DNA of 63,143 nucleotides from Bacillota bacterium (GCA_023436305.1 JAEZJQ010000087.1:1-63143), one strand, 5' to 3'; shown: positions 15,551 through 24,937, counted from the first letter of the stretch. Notes: a model not told the origin generated them from the letters alone. Program-made: numbers and translations.

Positions 15551-17995
15551 TTAATCGAAATAACAGTGTTTTTCCTGGACTTGAAGGACGATAACTGACA
15601 TATCGTCTTTGGGAATCCCGTCGTAGTTTATTTTCGCCAAACTCAAAATATATTCGCCTAGAGCCTCCGGTCCAACTACTTCCACTTGTTTTAAAGCCCT
15701 GATCAGCCATTCTTCCTTTCCGGGAACGGTCTCCTTGCTGTCGACCACCCCATCGGTGGCCATGATGATTAAATCATCCGGTTGCAGTTGGATTGAGGTT
15801 CTTTCGATATCAATTGTATCTAAAATGCCGGCCGGGAGCGAGGTGGATTTGATGCTCCAAACTTCCTTGCCGCGTTTAAGGTATGTGGCCGAAGCGCCGA
15901 TCTTAATGAATTCAGCTTGACCGTGATAAAGATCAATTTGGACGATATCGATGGTGGCAAAGGATTCCGCTGGTGAATTTAACAACAACACCGAATTGAC
16001 CATTCTAACCGCCACATCGCGATCAATTCCGATCCCCAGTAATTTATTGAGAATCGAAACTGTAGTACTGCTTTCGATAGCCGCTTTTGGTCCATTCCCC
16101 ATACCGTCGCTTAAAATCGCCACAAAGTGGCCGTCTTTTAATTCGTGTAACGAATGATTATCCCCGGAGTAAAGATTTCCTTCTTTCGGAACCTTGCAAA
16201 CCGTGGTTTTAATTTCATAATTATAGGATGGGATTAAGCAATAACTACAATCTCCATTTTCCAGGTGGCAATTTTTCTCCCATACCGAATACTCCTGGCC
16301 CAGTAATCTACCAATGAGCGCGGCAGCCAGATAAACGCACTCCCGCTTTTGATTACAATTATGCTGTTTAATCCGGATTTCCAGATTTTCATTTTGGGAA
16401 GCCAACACCGTCAATTCCTTGATGGAAACTCCGATGCGGCTGAAACCATGGCGCAATCGTTCTTCAATCTCATATTTAAAGGATATATCGGTGTTGACTT
16501 CCTGGGCCAGATTTCTTATCAGGTTCGAAACTCCTTGAAGTTGATCCACTAAAACAAATTTGCCCTCATTCAGTTTGCGTTGAAGTTGAAATTCGGTATT
16601 GCACCGTTCAAACAATTGGTTGATGGTGGCGAGTAATTTAAACTGTTGAAAACATGATTTGGCCAGCCGGCCCTTAACATGTTTGGCGTGAACCTCCCCA
16701 TAAAGCTCGGCATAGGCGATTAGATCAAATATTTCCCGGTAGGTGGCATAAAAATTTTCTCCCCAGCATCCGGCGTAACCGTTGCAGTATTGGCAGTTTT
16801 TGGTGCTCACTTCATCCAGCATGGAGTACAAATCCATTTTCGGCTTTGCCGGTTGGTTTTGTAACTCCTCATGAAAGTTCCTGGCCAGTTCGGCGAAGAT
16901 TTCGGCCAATTGGTTTAAGCGGTCCAAAACGATTCCCGAAATCATTTTTTGTTCGTTGGATACTTCCGGCCGGTCTGCTTGAACCGGAAAACAATTGGAT
17001 AATTGGGATAAGCACTTTTTCGGAACCATTAAAAAGGTAGCCATTCCAATCCCCCAAGATAAGTTTTCCCAAAGCGATTCCAGATGAAACGGTTGCTGCA
17101 ACGTAATAAAAGCTAGCCCCAAACAACCGCCCATCGCCGTGCCCATTTTCCCCAGATCTCTAAAAAAACCTCCCAGAAAACCGGATAAACCATACAAGGC
17201 AATTAGACCGATCATATTTTTTGACCAAATTCCAGTGATTAATGCGATTGAAATACCCATAGCGGCACTAATTCCTCCTCCTCCTATGTATGAAACAATC
17301 ATAATAACTATAACCACAATAATATCGGTTAATTTTATTGAATGAACAACTAATTCCCTTGTACCGCCTAAAGCTAGAGTAATAATCAACAGCAAAGCCA
17401 TCAGACTATATTTGGATTTAATCTGGGCGGGATCGGCGATTACCGTAAACCCTTGTCGAAAAACCAGCATTAATACGCCACTAATTATGAATTCCACGGT
17501 GGCCGCTATCCATAGATAAGGGGCGGGGTTACTCATCGCAGTCAATCCAAAAACTAAAACCGCCCAAATAATGATTACCGGGATCGGGCTAACGGCGCCC
17601 GTCCGGAAACCGTCCTTTGGCTTTCGGTTCACACAGAATATGCTGCCGAAAATGATTAAAAAGAGCACACCGAGTTTTATTGCCTTATCAACCCCCCTAA
17701 TACTATAAATCCCTACCATGCTACCCGCGAAAACAGCCAAAATTTCAGACCATTTTAATTTTTTTACACTTATTGTAGCCAGAAAGAGTGCTGTACCTGC
17801 CGGGTATATCCCTCCGGGTACGGCAAACCGGTTCATCAATACCGCCAGTAAAAAGTATCCACCATGAATGCCCAGAGTTCGCCAAAATGTGTTTTTTCGA
17901 TGGGGCACGGTCTTTTTTTTACGGGAATTTGGCCTGGGGAACACCATCGGGTTAAAAATCGGACCCTTTTCCAAACTTACCGCTTGTCCGGACAA
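15551..17995 (-). CDS. spoIIE: Stage II sporulation protein E
   Basis: An 814-residue membrane serine phosphatase. About ten membrane spans occupy residues 45-330, a central FtsZ-interacting region with a Cys cluster (NCQYCNGYAGC) follows, and a PP2C-type phosphatase lies at the C-terminus with LSDGMGNGPKAA and ATDGVVD supplying the metal-binding Asp residues. SpoIIE dephosphorylates SpoIIAA to release sigma-F in the forespore and helps polar septation. This is strong evidence for endospore formation. Start is TTG at 17995 with GGGGTGA a few bases upstream; an ATG 16 codons later is an alternative. A Spo0A-box-like palindrome lies about 200 bases upstream. Confidence 0.95.
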   Translation of the reverse strand: MSGQAVSLEKGPIFNPMVFPRPNSRKKKTVPHRKNTFWRTLGIHGGYFLLAVLMNRFAVPGGIYPAGTALFLATISVKKLKWSEILAVFAGSMVGIYSIRGVDKAIKLGVLFLIIFGSIFCVNRKPKDGFRTGAVSPIPVIIIWAVLVFGLTAMSNPAPYLWIAATVEFIISGVLMLVFRQGFTVIADPAQIKSKYSLMALLLIITLALGGTRELVVHSIKLTDIIVVIVIMIVSYIGGGGISAAMGISIALITGIWSKNMIGLIALYGLSGFLGGFFRDLGKMGTAMGGCLGLAFITLQQPFHLESLWENLSWGIGMATFLMVPKKCLSQLSNCFPVQADRPEVSNEQKMISGIVLDRLNQLAEIFAELARNFHEELQNQPAKPKMDLYSMLDEVSTKNCQYCNGYAGCWGENFYATYREIFDLIAYAELYGEVHAKHVKGRLAKSCFQQFKLLATINQLFERCNTEFQLQRKLNEGKFVLVDQLQGVSNLIRNLAQEVNTDISFKYEIEERLRHGFSRIGVSIKELTVLASQNENLEIRIKQHNCNQKRECVYLAAALIGRLLGQEYSVWEKNCHLENGDCSYCLIPSYNYEIKTTVCKVPKEGNLYSGDNHSLHELKDGHFVAILSDGMGNGPKAAIESSTTVSILNKLLGIGIDRDVAVRMVNSVLLLNSPAESFATIDIVQIDLYHGQAEFIKIGASATYLKRGKEVWSIKSTSLPAGILDTIDIERTSIQLQPDDLIIMATDGVVDSKETVPGKEEWLIRALKQVEVVGPEALGEYILSLAKINYDGIPKDDMSVIVLQVQEKHCYFD

Positions 17996-18188
17996 AAGCT
18001 CACCCCATTTCCCAAAAAAATATCCACCCGCCGATTGCGCTATTTATCCGGCCGTAAGGGGTGGATAAGCAAGTTACATTCAAGAATGCTTTTGAAAAGC
18101 AAATGACTGTAACATACATATACGCGAACAGGGCGTGGTATTTTGTGGAGGTTATCTTCTTACGCCGTCCAGTATATCATTAATTGAC

Positions 18189-18202
18189 CGACAAATTTGT
18201 CG
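18189..18202. promoter_or_regulatory. Spo0A-box-like palindrome upstream of spoIIE
   Basis: CGACAAATTTGTCG is a perfect 14-base palindrome, each half resembling the Spo0A box (TTTGTCGAA) with one mismatch at the end. It lies about 195 bases before the spoIIE start, in a 293-base gap that otherwise holds nothing I can name. Confidence 0.35.
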
Positions 18203-18288
18203 ATTTTTAAATGTGTGAATAATTATTTTCATTATTTCTTCTTTAAAATTCGGCAGGATGCAAAATGGTAATGGTTATTACCATAGTT

Positions 18289-19362
18289 TTATTTTTTATG
18301 ATGCTTAATACCGGAAAATGAAAGGCCTGGCAGTGGTTTTCCAATCAGTAAAATTAAGATTACCAAGCATACAATACCGAACAATGGGTAACCCCGGGCA
18401 ATTAAATTTACAAAACCAATTTTACCGATGGCAATCCCGGTGAATGTCAAAATAAAAACCCAGCCCCGGAAAGGCCAACCGGTGACTGCCGCCAGCCGTT
18501 GGGCTACACCGTAAGTATTGGCGACCAAGGTGCTAAACATCTCCCCCCACAAAACAACAGCATAACCCCAATACACCCATATCCCGGCGTTTTTTGCCAA
18601 CTCCGCCATCGGCAAAGGGCTTTTCTGTATGGAATAAAAATTAGCCAGGATTGCCCAATGAATCAGCCCGGCTATCAACCCCAGGCCAATGCTGCCCAAC
18701 CAGCCACCAGATCTTAATACTATTCGGATCGGATATTTTTTCCCTAGCGATAATAAGACCGGTACAGCTAACACCAGATTATACGCCGAAAACTGCAAAG
18801 CCGCCAATATCCAGCGAAAATTGTTACCGTCCGCTACCGGTTTCATTTCCCCCGTTTTTAGCGATAAAACGGTAACGAAAATTGCTCCAGCGAACATTAA
18901 CGGAACGATGATTAAATTGATTCGGATGATGCCTGTTAGTTCCCGGAGTAAAACCGTAATTAAACAAAGAGCGGTGGCTACAATCCCCAGCCAGTAATTA
19001 AGATTCATGGACTCAAAAATGGCTCCGCAACCAGCGAACATTACTCCAATGAGCACGGTAAAAAAAACCAGCAATAAATAATCCAACGCTGCGGCACAGC
19101 GCCCTCCCATTATGTGTGCCAGAAAATCACGGTAGGACTCCGGTTTTAAAATCGCGCCGATTTGAAAAACTTTGACCCCGGAAAAACCCAATAAAAAAAT
19201 GGCCAGGATTAACCCAAGCCAGCCATACCAGCCATGAACACTGAAAAATTGTAAGATTTCCTGTCCTGACGCAAAACCCGCTCCCACCACGGTGCCGATA
19301 AATGTTGCCGTTATTCCCGGAATTACGGCGTAAACGCCACGATCATTCGAATCCCGGCTCAA
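18289..19362 (-). CDS. YkvI-like multispanning membrane transporter
   Basis: A 357-residue hydrophobic protein with about ten predicted spans. The N-terminus TATFIGTVVGAGFASGQEI carries the unwound-helix signature of the LeuT/APC fold, as in the uncharacterised B. subtilis YkvI family. The family is presumed to transport amino acids or related solutes; the substrate is unknown. The TTG start at 19362 directly follows the dacF stop (TAATTG), with TGGTGG upstream, so it is probably translated from the dacF transcript. Placement among sporulation genes is suggestive but not proof of a spore role. Confidence 0.8.
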   Translation of the reverse strand: MSRDSNDRGVYAVIPGITATFIGTVVGAGFASGQEILQFFSVHGWYGWLGLILAIFLLGFSGVKVFQIGAILKPESYRDFLAHIMGGRCAAALDYLLLVFFTVLIGVMFAGCGAIFESMNLNYWLGIVATALCLITVLLRELTGIIRINLIIVPLMFAGAIFVTVLSLKTGEMKPVADGNNFRWILAALQFSAYNLVLAVPVLLSLGKKYPIRIVLRSGGWLGSIGLGLIAGLIHWAILANFYSIQKSPLPMAELAKNAGIWVYWGYAVVLWGEMFSTLVANTYGVAQRLAAVTGWPFRGWVFILTFTGIAIGKIGFVNLIARGYPLFGIVCLVILILLIGKPLPGLSFSGIKHHKK

Positions 19363-20562
19363 TTAAAACCACCATCGTTTACGAACCGGTACCGGATTAT
19401 GATTCACTAAATCTATCCATTCGACCATGGTTCCTTGATATTGATAACCGATTCTCCCCAAGGATTCTCCGGGTTTTAGCGGCGCCATGACCGGATTTTT
19501 AAAAATTTCCACCTTTTTTGTAAGCTCATGTTCATGGCCTTTTTTAACTACGGCGATGAGGTCCCGCCGAGGATAAAGTTTGATTTTTGAGTTGGTTCCT
19601 TCTTTAACGGCTAATTGGCAAACCATTTGTTGGCGGGTGGCGATTTTGATGATGCCAAATTCCCGGAAACCGTATTCTAAAAGCCGGCCGCAATCTTCCC
19701 AGCGGTTTTGAGAGTTTAACACTACCGCTATCAATTGTTTTCCATCCCGGGTGGCTGAAGCCACCAGACAATGACCGGCTTCATTGGTCGTTCCCGTTTT
19801 AACTCCATCAGCCCCTTCCAAACCCCATAATAAACGATTGGTATTGGTAACTCCGAGCTCGCGGCTTTGCTCGGTCCATTTGATAATTGCCGTTTTCTGT
19901 TTGACCAAACCGGCAAATTGTGGTTTCGCTAAACCGTAACGGGCAATCAGGGCCAAATCCAGCGCGGTGGTGTAATGGGAAGGCGCACGGAGGCCGTGCG
20001 GATTGCGGAAATTAGTATTCAAGGCGCCAAGTTCCTTAGCTTTACGGTTCATCAAATCCACAAAACTTTCCATACTGCCGGAGATTCCTTCGGCAATGGC
20101 CATGCTTCCATCATTACCGGATTGGAGCATCATCCCCTTGAGGAGTTCCCGGAGGCTAATCCGATCCCCGGTGCGCAACCAGATGGATGACCCCGGGGTA
20201 CCCGCCGCCCTGCGGCTGACTTTTACAATTTGATTGAGATTCCCTTTTTCCAGGGCCACAATTGCCGTCATCATCTTGGTGGTGCTGGCTGGCGCTCTTC
20301 GTTGGTCCTCATTTTTGGCGAATAATACCGCACCGCTTTTCGACTCGATCAATACACTGGCGCTGGCATGCACCGGTGGTCCTTGGTGATGTTCAGGCAA
20401 GAAAACCAGCGGCGGAAAGGATTCTCTGATTTTGTAAACCTTACTGTTGACTGGTAGGACCGGCTGGAACTCCATTTGGATGACAAAAGCAGCCAGAAAC
20501 AGCAATAGCAAAAACCCCAACTGCTGTTTGCGCCCATTCTTTACAAAAATAAAAATTCGCAT
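19363..20562 (-). CDS. dacF: D-alanyl-D-alanine carboxypeptidase (DacF type, peptidase S11)
   Basis: A 399-residue exported penicillin-binding protein that trims the terminal D-Ala of peptidoglycan stem peptides. The signal peptide (LGFLLLLFLAAFVIQM) is followed by all three active-site motifs: STTK (SxxK) near residue 95, SGN near 150 and KTGTT near 255. A C-terminal PBP5-type beta domain follows. ATG at 20562 is chosen for GGAGGG 7 bases upstream; a longer reading to 20730 would run through a terminator hairpin. The context, next to gerM-like and spoIIE genes, supports a role in spore cortex or envelope crosslinking. Confidence 0.9.
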   Translation of the reverse strand: MRIFIFVKNGRKQQLGFLLLLFLAAFVIQMEFQPVLPVNSKVYKIRESFPPLVFLPEHHQGPPVHASASVLIESKSGAVLFAKNEDQRRAPASTTKMMTAIVALEKGNLNQIVKVSRRAAGTPGSSIWLRTGDRISLRELLKGMMLQSGNDGSMAIAEGISGSMESFVDLMNRKAKELGALNTNFRNPHGLRAPSHYTTALDLALIARYGLAKPQFAGLVKQKTAIIKWTEQSRELGVTNTNRLLWGLEGADGVKTGTTNEAGHCLVASATRDGKQLIAVVLNSQNRWEDCGRLLEYGFREFGIIKIATRQQMVCQLAVKEGTNSKIKLYPRRDLIAVVKKGHEHELTKKVEIFKNPVMAPLKPGESLGRIGYQYQGTMVEWIDLVNHNPVPVRKRWWF

Positions 20563-20631
20563 CCGTTTCCCTCCAAAACAATACTTATGAAACCGGTGCG
20601 AATTTAATACTGGGTTATTCAGTTTTTCATC

Positions 20632-20654
20632 AAAAAAGCTCCCGAAGGGAGCTT
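20632..20654 (-). terminator. Rho-independent terminator after the GerM-domain gene
   Basis: AGCTCCC-GAA-GGGAGCT (20638-20654) forms a 7-bp perfect stem, followed on the minus strand by TTTTTT. It lies 42 bases past the stop at 20696, before dacF. Confidence 0.75.
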
Positions 20655-20690
20655 TAAAGCTCTCGAAGGGAGCTAGCTCTCGACAGAGCT
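20638..20690. repeat. Three consecutive AGCT-ended hairpins
   Basis: AGCTCCC-GAA-GGGAGCT (20638-20654), AGCTCTC-GAA-GGGAGCT (20658-20674) and AGCTCT-CGAC-AGAGCT (20675-20690) lie head to tail. The first is the terminator; the others look like decayed duplicates of the same hairpin. Confidence 0.65.
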
Positions 20691-20695
20691 TTATT

Positions 20696-21286
20696 TTATC
20701 GATATTCCTCCGGAACGGGATCAACCCCATAATCGCTGTAATGCAATTCAGTGCTAAGATCCACGTGCCCGGCCAATGATTCTACCTCTTTGCCTTCAAT
20801 TAAAATTTTTACCCGGTAAACATCGGGAAATTTGGTCAGCGAATTGACGATGGAAATTATCGCCAGAGCTTCCAATGTGGACCCCGGATTCAATTCCGTG
20901 GCCCGTTGATTTAAGTTGACGGTGGCCAGTCCGTTTTGTAAGGTAAGGCTTAGTACTGCAGTTCCTTGGGGAAAGAGTTTCATCAACTTGGAGCCGGAGG
21001 CCGGCCCTTTGAGCAAAATTTGTAATGCTTGGAGATGCCTATTCCCCAGAGGATTCACCGGACATAAAACCGGTTTTAATTTAAATTCGGTGTTTTGCGG
21101 TTCGATAAAGAATACTGCCACCGGTTCACCCGGGAGACTTTTTTCTAGTTGAATATTCCGCTCATCCAGCCGTTTGTTTTCGAAAAACAAATGAACTAAA
21201 CCCGCGCCCAGCGCCAGAATCAGGAATATATAAATTAAATGCCGGAACAATGAGCTTTTAGGACGGTTCTTTTTTAAAATTTCCAT
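20696..21286 (-). CDS. GerM-domain sporulation protein
   Basis: A 196-residue membrane-anchored protein with one N-terminal span (HLIYIFLILALGAGLVHLFF) and a single GerMN-type domain (residues 55-175; LQALQILLKGPASGSKLM, NLNQRATELNPGST). GerM in B. subtilis has two such domains and helps the SpoIIIA-SpoIIQ channel complex; single-domain versions are common in Firmicutes. Its ATG overlaps the last 13 bases of the upstream barrel gene, so the two are coupled. Followed by a terminator and dacF. The precise role here is inferred from family and context. Confidence 0.82.
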   Translation of the reverse strand: MEILKKNRPKSSLFRHLIYIFLILALGAGLVHLFFENKRLDERNIQLEKSLPGEPVAVFFIEPQNTEFKLKPVLCPVNPLGNRHLQALQILLKGPASGSKLMKLFPQGTAVLSLTLQNGLATVNLNQRATELNPGSTLEALAIISIVNSLTKFPDVYRVKILIEGKEVESLAGHVDLSTELHYSDYGVDPVPEEYR

Positions 21287-22029
21287 TGAATACCCGCCAA
21301 AAGTTTGGGGCTTTGATCAAACAGTGTATTCATATTGACCACAAGAGCTACATTATTGCTGGCATGATATTTGATGGTATAATTGTGGAACCAAATCCCT
21401 TCCCCGCAGATATAAAGATAAGGCTGTAAACCGAATTCAAATTTACCGGCTTTCCAATTAAAATCGCCCCTTAGAAAGAGGTAGGGTTCATTATTCAGAT
21501 TATAACTGTAGGTTGGCACTCCATATCCGAATTCGCCACGGACACCGGAGTAAATAAACAGGTTGTTATAAACCTCAATTCGAACTGCCGCTTCGTATCG
21601 GGTCCACTGATCACCTTCGTAATTCTGGTCGCCGAATACAGCAATTTTCAAATTGTCGCCAAAGGGTATGATGGCGTCCACCCGGCCAAAGGGAATGGAA
21701 GCTTTGTCCTCGAAATCATACCGGACTCCGGCATTCACGCTAAAAGAATCGGAGGCCCGGTAAAGCAACCCTAATTTTAGGGCGTTATCTTTATAGATCT
21801 CGATTCCATCAAAATGTTTGGATAAACGAACATTCCCTTGGGAGTTGAATGCCGTTCCACCCAAGAGAGTCAACTCACCATGATCTGCCGGAGTGTTGGA
21901 GGTTGATTCAGCCGTCGCGGTAGTTGTTGGGCTTGAAGTGGTTTCGGCAGTCTCAGCCGCTTGAACGGATAGGGTTACTCCAGAGAGCAAAATGAAAACC
22001 GTCATTAAAATCCATAGTTTTTTCATCAT
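21274..22029 (-). CDS. Predicted outer-membrane beta-barrel protein
   Basis: A 251-residue secreted protein: signal peptide (LWILMTVFILLSGVTLSVQA), a low-complexity Thr/Ser linker, then alternating polar/hydrophobic strands typical of an outer-membrane barrel, ending LLAGIQWKF with the C-terminal Phe that BamA recognises. The ATG at 22029 has AAAGGAG 6 bases upstream; an earlier start would place the signal peptide internally. Its end overlaps the GerM-domain gene. I do not recognise a named family. The combination of barrel and sporulation gene in one operon implies a diderm spore former. Confidence 0.75.
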   Translation of the reverse strand: MMKKLWILMTVFILLSGVTLSVQAAETAETTSSPTTTATAESTSNTPADHGELTLLGGTAFNSQGNVRLSKHFDGIEIYKDNALKLGLLYRASDSFSVNAGVRYDFEDKASIPFGRVDAIIPFGDNLKIAVFGDQNYEGDQWTRYEAAVRIEVYNNLFIYSGVRGEFGYGVPTYSYNLNNEPYLFLRGDFNWKAGKFEFGLQPYLYICGEGIWFHNYTIKYHASNNVALVVNMNTLFDQSPKLLAGIQWKF

Positions 22030-22321
22030 GAATATCTCCTTTGAGTAATTAACTGTAATTATCCTGAAGATAGAAATCAGTGGAAAACTAGAAAGCAAAC
22101 TGCTCCATGCTGATTCTATACGAATACCAACGTATTTGTCCGAAACTAGTTCACGGTTCGATAAAATTATTCCACAGATCAGTAGTAAACTAAAAATCAG
22201 TTCGTGAAAAAAACCAATAATCCTTTTAAAAAATTATGAATTCATACCGGTAATAATTTGTTGGAGTCCCAGGTTTTCTGTGAAATTGATCATCATTAGG
22301 TAAAAGCATTCGTATGGCGTT

Positions 22322-23383
22322 TTAACCGCCGAACAATTTTAATATACCGGTTTCAAAAGGCGCCGAAATTACGCCTTTTTCGGTAATAATGGCGGTTACA
22401 TACTTGGATGGGGTAACGTCAAAGGCCGGATTATATACCCGGATGTTTTCGGGAGCGGTTCGTTTACCGTATCCACAAGTAATTTCCTCCGCTTTTCGTT
22501 CTTCGATAACGATTTCCTTACCGGAACCGATAGCCAAATCAATGGTTGAACTGGGGGCGGCCACATAAAAAGGAATGCCGTGTTCCTTGGCCAGAATGGC
22601 CACACCATATGTGCCGATCTTGTTGGCGAAATCTCCGTTGCGGGCCACTCGATCACAGCCGACGAAAACCGCCTGGATCTTCCCCTGAGCCATCACCATC
22701 GCCGCCATATTGTCACAAATGAGGGTCACATCGATGCCGACCGTCTGCAACTCCCAGGAGGTCAAACGGGAACCTTGATTCAGGGGCCGGGTTTCATCGG
22801 CATATACTTTAATTTTCAGCCCTTGCTCATGGGCCATAATCATTGGGGCCAGGGCTGTGCCATAACGGGATGCGGTGGCGATGGGGCCGGCATTGCAATG
22901 GGTAAGTATTCCCATACCGTTTTTAATGAACGGTAAGGCGTGCAGGCCGATATTTTCGCAAATGGCGGAATTCTCCTCTTTAATGGCATGGGCTTCATTC
23001 AGAAGCAATTCCTTGATGGCCGGGACTCTTTTTTCCGGAGTGGTTTGGGCGCAACGTTTCATCCGATCCAGCGCCCAGAAAAGATTTACCGCCGTGGGCC
23101 GGGCCGAAGCCAGGTAATCGGAGTTTTTAAACAACTCCAGCCGGAATTCATCACCATCAACTTTTTGGGAATTCATCACCGATAGATACAAACCATATGC
23201 CGCCGCCACTCCGATGGCCGGGGCGCCCCGCACCTTCAAATGATAAATTGCGTCCCAAATCTGCTTGATATCGGTCAATTCTTCAAAACAGGTTTCCAAA
23301 GGCAGTTTGGTCTGTTCCAAGATTATCAAGCGGTTGTTTTCCCATGTTACGGAGTCGATAAAATCGTTGTTATATTGTGCCAT
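22322..23383 (-). CDS. mtnA: S-methyl-5-thioribose-1-phosphate isomerase
   Basis: A 353-residue MtnA. It isomerises 5-methylthioribose-1-phosphate to the ribulose form in methionine salvage. The catalytic Cys is in GILTHCNAGPIAT and the catalytic Asp in GCDRVARNGDFANKIGT; KVRGAPAIGVAAA is the N-terminal signature. Members of the family can also isomerise 5-deoxyribose-1-phosphate or ribose-1,5-bisphosphate, so the substrate is likely but not certain. ATG at 23383 is preferred over a TTG at 23401; its GGAG is rather distant (12 bases). It is a lone gene; the RuBisCO-like protein 16 kb away is not obviously linked. I found no SAM riboswitch in the leader. Confidence 0.9.
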   Translation of the reverse strand: MAQYNNDFIDSVTWENNRLIILEQTKLPLETCFEELTDIKQIWDAIYHLKVRGAPAIGVAAAYGLYLSVMNSQKVDGDEFRLELFKNSDYLASARPTAVNLFWALDRMKRCAQTTPEKRVPAIKELLLNEAHAIKEENSAICENIGLHALPFIKNGMGILTHCNAGPIATASRYGTALAPMIMAHEQGLKIKVYADETRPLNQGSRLTSWELQTVGIDVTLICDNMAAMVMAQGKIQAVFVGCDRVARNGDFANKIGTYGVAILAKEHGIPFYVAAPSSTIDLAIGSGKEIVIEERKAEEITCGYGKRTAPENIRVYNPAFDVTPSKYVTAIITEKGVISAPFETGILKLFGG

Positions 23384-23628
23384 TTTAGTCCATATCTCCA
23401 ATTCACTAATTTTACGTTACTATTTCCAATAATTACACGCTGAATAAGTTCGGCAAATGAAATGAATTCCCTTTTTCGAGAGACCATAAAAATAAACATA
23501 CTGTTACGATTATTAAATGGATTATGCTTTAAACAGTACGGTTCAAAAATAAAAGGAGTTCAAGCAAAGGTACGGGTTCATAGGGAAACTTACTGAATCA
23601 TACCCCAAACCGATACGGAAATGGCACG

Positions 23629-23666
23629 ACAACAAGCCCGCAGGGTTCAGCCTGTGGGTTTGTTGT
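23629..23666. repeat. Imperfect hairpin in the gap before mtnA
   Basis: ACAACAAGCCCGCAGG pairs with CCTGTGGGTTTGTTGT (GT wobbles included) around a TTCAG-containing loop. No T-run follows on either strand. The remaining 23384-23701 holds nothing I can support. Confidence 0.4.
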
Positions 23667-23701
23667 TCAGAATGACTTACTTTGACGCCGTTTTCATCCA
23701 C

Positions 23702-23878
23702 TCATGGTCTCTTCTGTTTATACAGCGTGGAAACCGCTCCGAGAACCACGCCCATACCAGCGCCAATTCATAGCCATACAACCAAATTTTGAAGCAGCGC
23801 CAATCACGATGCCTATTGCGCGCATAAGCCGATGGATGATCCCATATTCCAATAATCCGAAACCCTGTGCTTTTTCAT
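23702..23878 (-). pseudogene. Decayed small glycine-zipper membrane protein
   Basis: A 59-codon stretch starts ATG AAA AAG with GGGAGG upstream and begins MKKHRVSDYWNMGSSIGLC, then stops. The middle continues one frame over as IGIVIGAAS and the end returns to the first frame as IGAGMGVVLGAVSTLYKQ before TGA. Three in-frame stops and two compensating shifts mark a decayed gene. The Gly-rich hydrophobic pattern resembles short glycine-zipper proteins of Clostridia. It follows the AraC-type regulator on the same strand. Confidence 0.5.
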
Positions 23879-23961
23879 GAGAATCCGACCTCCCATCTGT
23901 ATGGGCGTTGCACAACATCAGTATGCAACCGATGCTGTGCAACGCTAAAAACCCCTATGAC

Positions 23962-24819
23962 CTACTTCTTTTCCACAGGCAGCCAGACTTCGCACCGATA
24001 GTCCTCAGCCTGTTGATTTCCTTCAAAATACACTTCAATATCCGGCGCGTTTGCATACACGTAGCCGGAATTCGGGAGCCACTCGCTGACAATACGCTTT
24101 TGCAAGGTCTGAATGGCTGATGGCATGGGGCCGATACAGGTAAAAATAGCCCATGTACAGGCAGGAACAGTATATTCCTCCAACCCTTCCGGCACAGCCA
24201 TGTCACTGGGTGCGGCAATGTAATAATCGAAATCCTTGCCGTTCATACAACTGCTTACGCCCAGAATTCCTTTAGGCTCCTGATTCAATAATCCCAGAAT
24301 CTGTGCAAATACGCCGCTTTGCACTGTCTTTGCCCAAAATGCCGGAATCTGCGCAAAGTTTTCCTCCACGTTCAGCTCATGATGCTCTTTGACCCCGACG
24401 ATTCTGAATGCGTCCTTTTTTTCAATACGATAGTTCATTTCAGCTTCTCCTTTTATGGTAATCTTGAAGCTGATGGGTAGATAGGCTTTGAGGACTGCTC
24501 CGGACCTTCGCGCTTCGGATGGTGCAATTCCATGTACGCTCTGAAAAGCGCGATTGAAAGCGGTGGGTGAATCATAGCCGTATTTCAGCGCAATATCAAT
24601 GATTCGTTCGCTCCCGTTCTGTAAATCTGCCGCCGCTCTTGTCATCTTCCTCCTGCGTATGTATTCCGAAAGTGGCACCTCCGCCAAATAGGAAAACATA
24701 CGCTGAAAGTGAAACGGGGAGCAGTAGGCAATCTGCGCCATGCGTGTCAGTTCAATTTCATCCTCCAAATGCTCTTCCAGATACAGCATTGCTGCATTCA
24801 GCCTGCTCAGCCATTCCAT
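23962..24819 (-). CDS. AraC-family regulator with GyrI-like effector domain
   Basis: A 285-residue regulator: an N-terminal double helix-turn-helix of the AraC/XylS type (AYCSPFHFQRMFSYL and YGYDSPTAFNRAFQS) and a C-terminal effector-binding domain of the GyrI/BmrR fold (residues 130-285). Such proteins usually sense small hydrophobic molecules and activate efflux or detoxification genes. ATG at 24819 is chosen for AGGAGA 7 bases upstream; a longer reading from 24924 is not supported. Neighbours are a serine hydrolase upstream and a decayed small gene downstream. Codon use and family resemble gut Clostridia, consistent with transfer. Confidence 0.87.
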   Translation of the reverse strand: MEWLSRLNAAMLYLEEHLEDEIELTRMAQIAYCSPFHFQRMFSYLAEVPLSEYIRRRKMTRAAADLQNGSERIIDIALKYGYDSPTAFNRAFQSVHGIAPSEARRSGAVLKAYLPISFKITIKGEAEMNYRIEKKDAFRIVGVKEHHELNVEENFAQIPAFWAKTVQSGVFAQILGLLNQEPKGILGVSSCMNGKDFDYYIAAPSDMAVPEGLEEYTVPACTWAIFTCIGPMPSAIQTLQKRIVSEWLPNSGYVYANAPDIEVYFEGNQQAEDYRCEVWLPVEKK

Positions 24820-24937
24820 GCCATCATCTCCTAACTCCATATTAAAGGGATAAATCCGCTTCGTCCTCTCTTTTCCTGCACTGATCAGAGAGGTGGTATT
24901 TTTCCTTCGCATCGAGATACACAACGTGATCCATTAA

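Noticed and set aside
20563..20730. N-terminal extension of the DD-carboxypeptidase
   Set aside because: It runs through a terminator hairpin and would bury the signal peptide.
23384..23701. SAM riboswitch in the mtnA leader
   Set aside because: No S-box conserved core could be found; only an imperfect hairpin is present.
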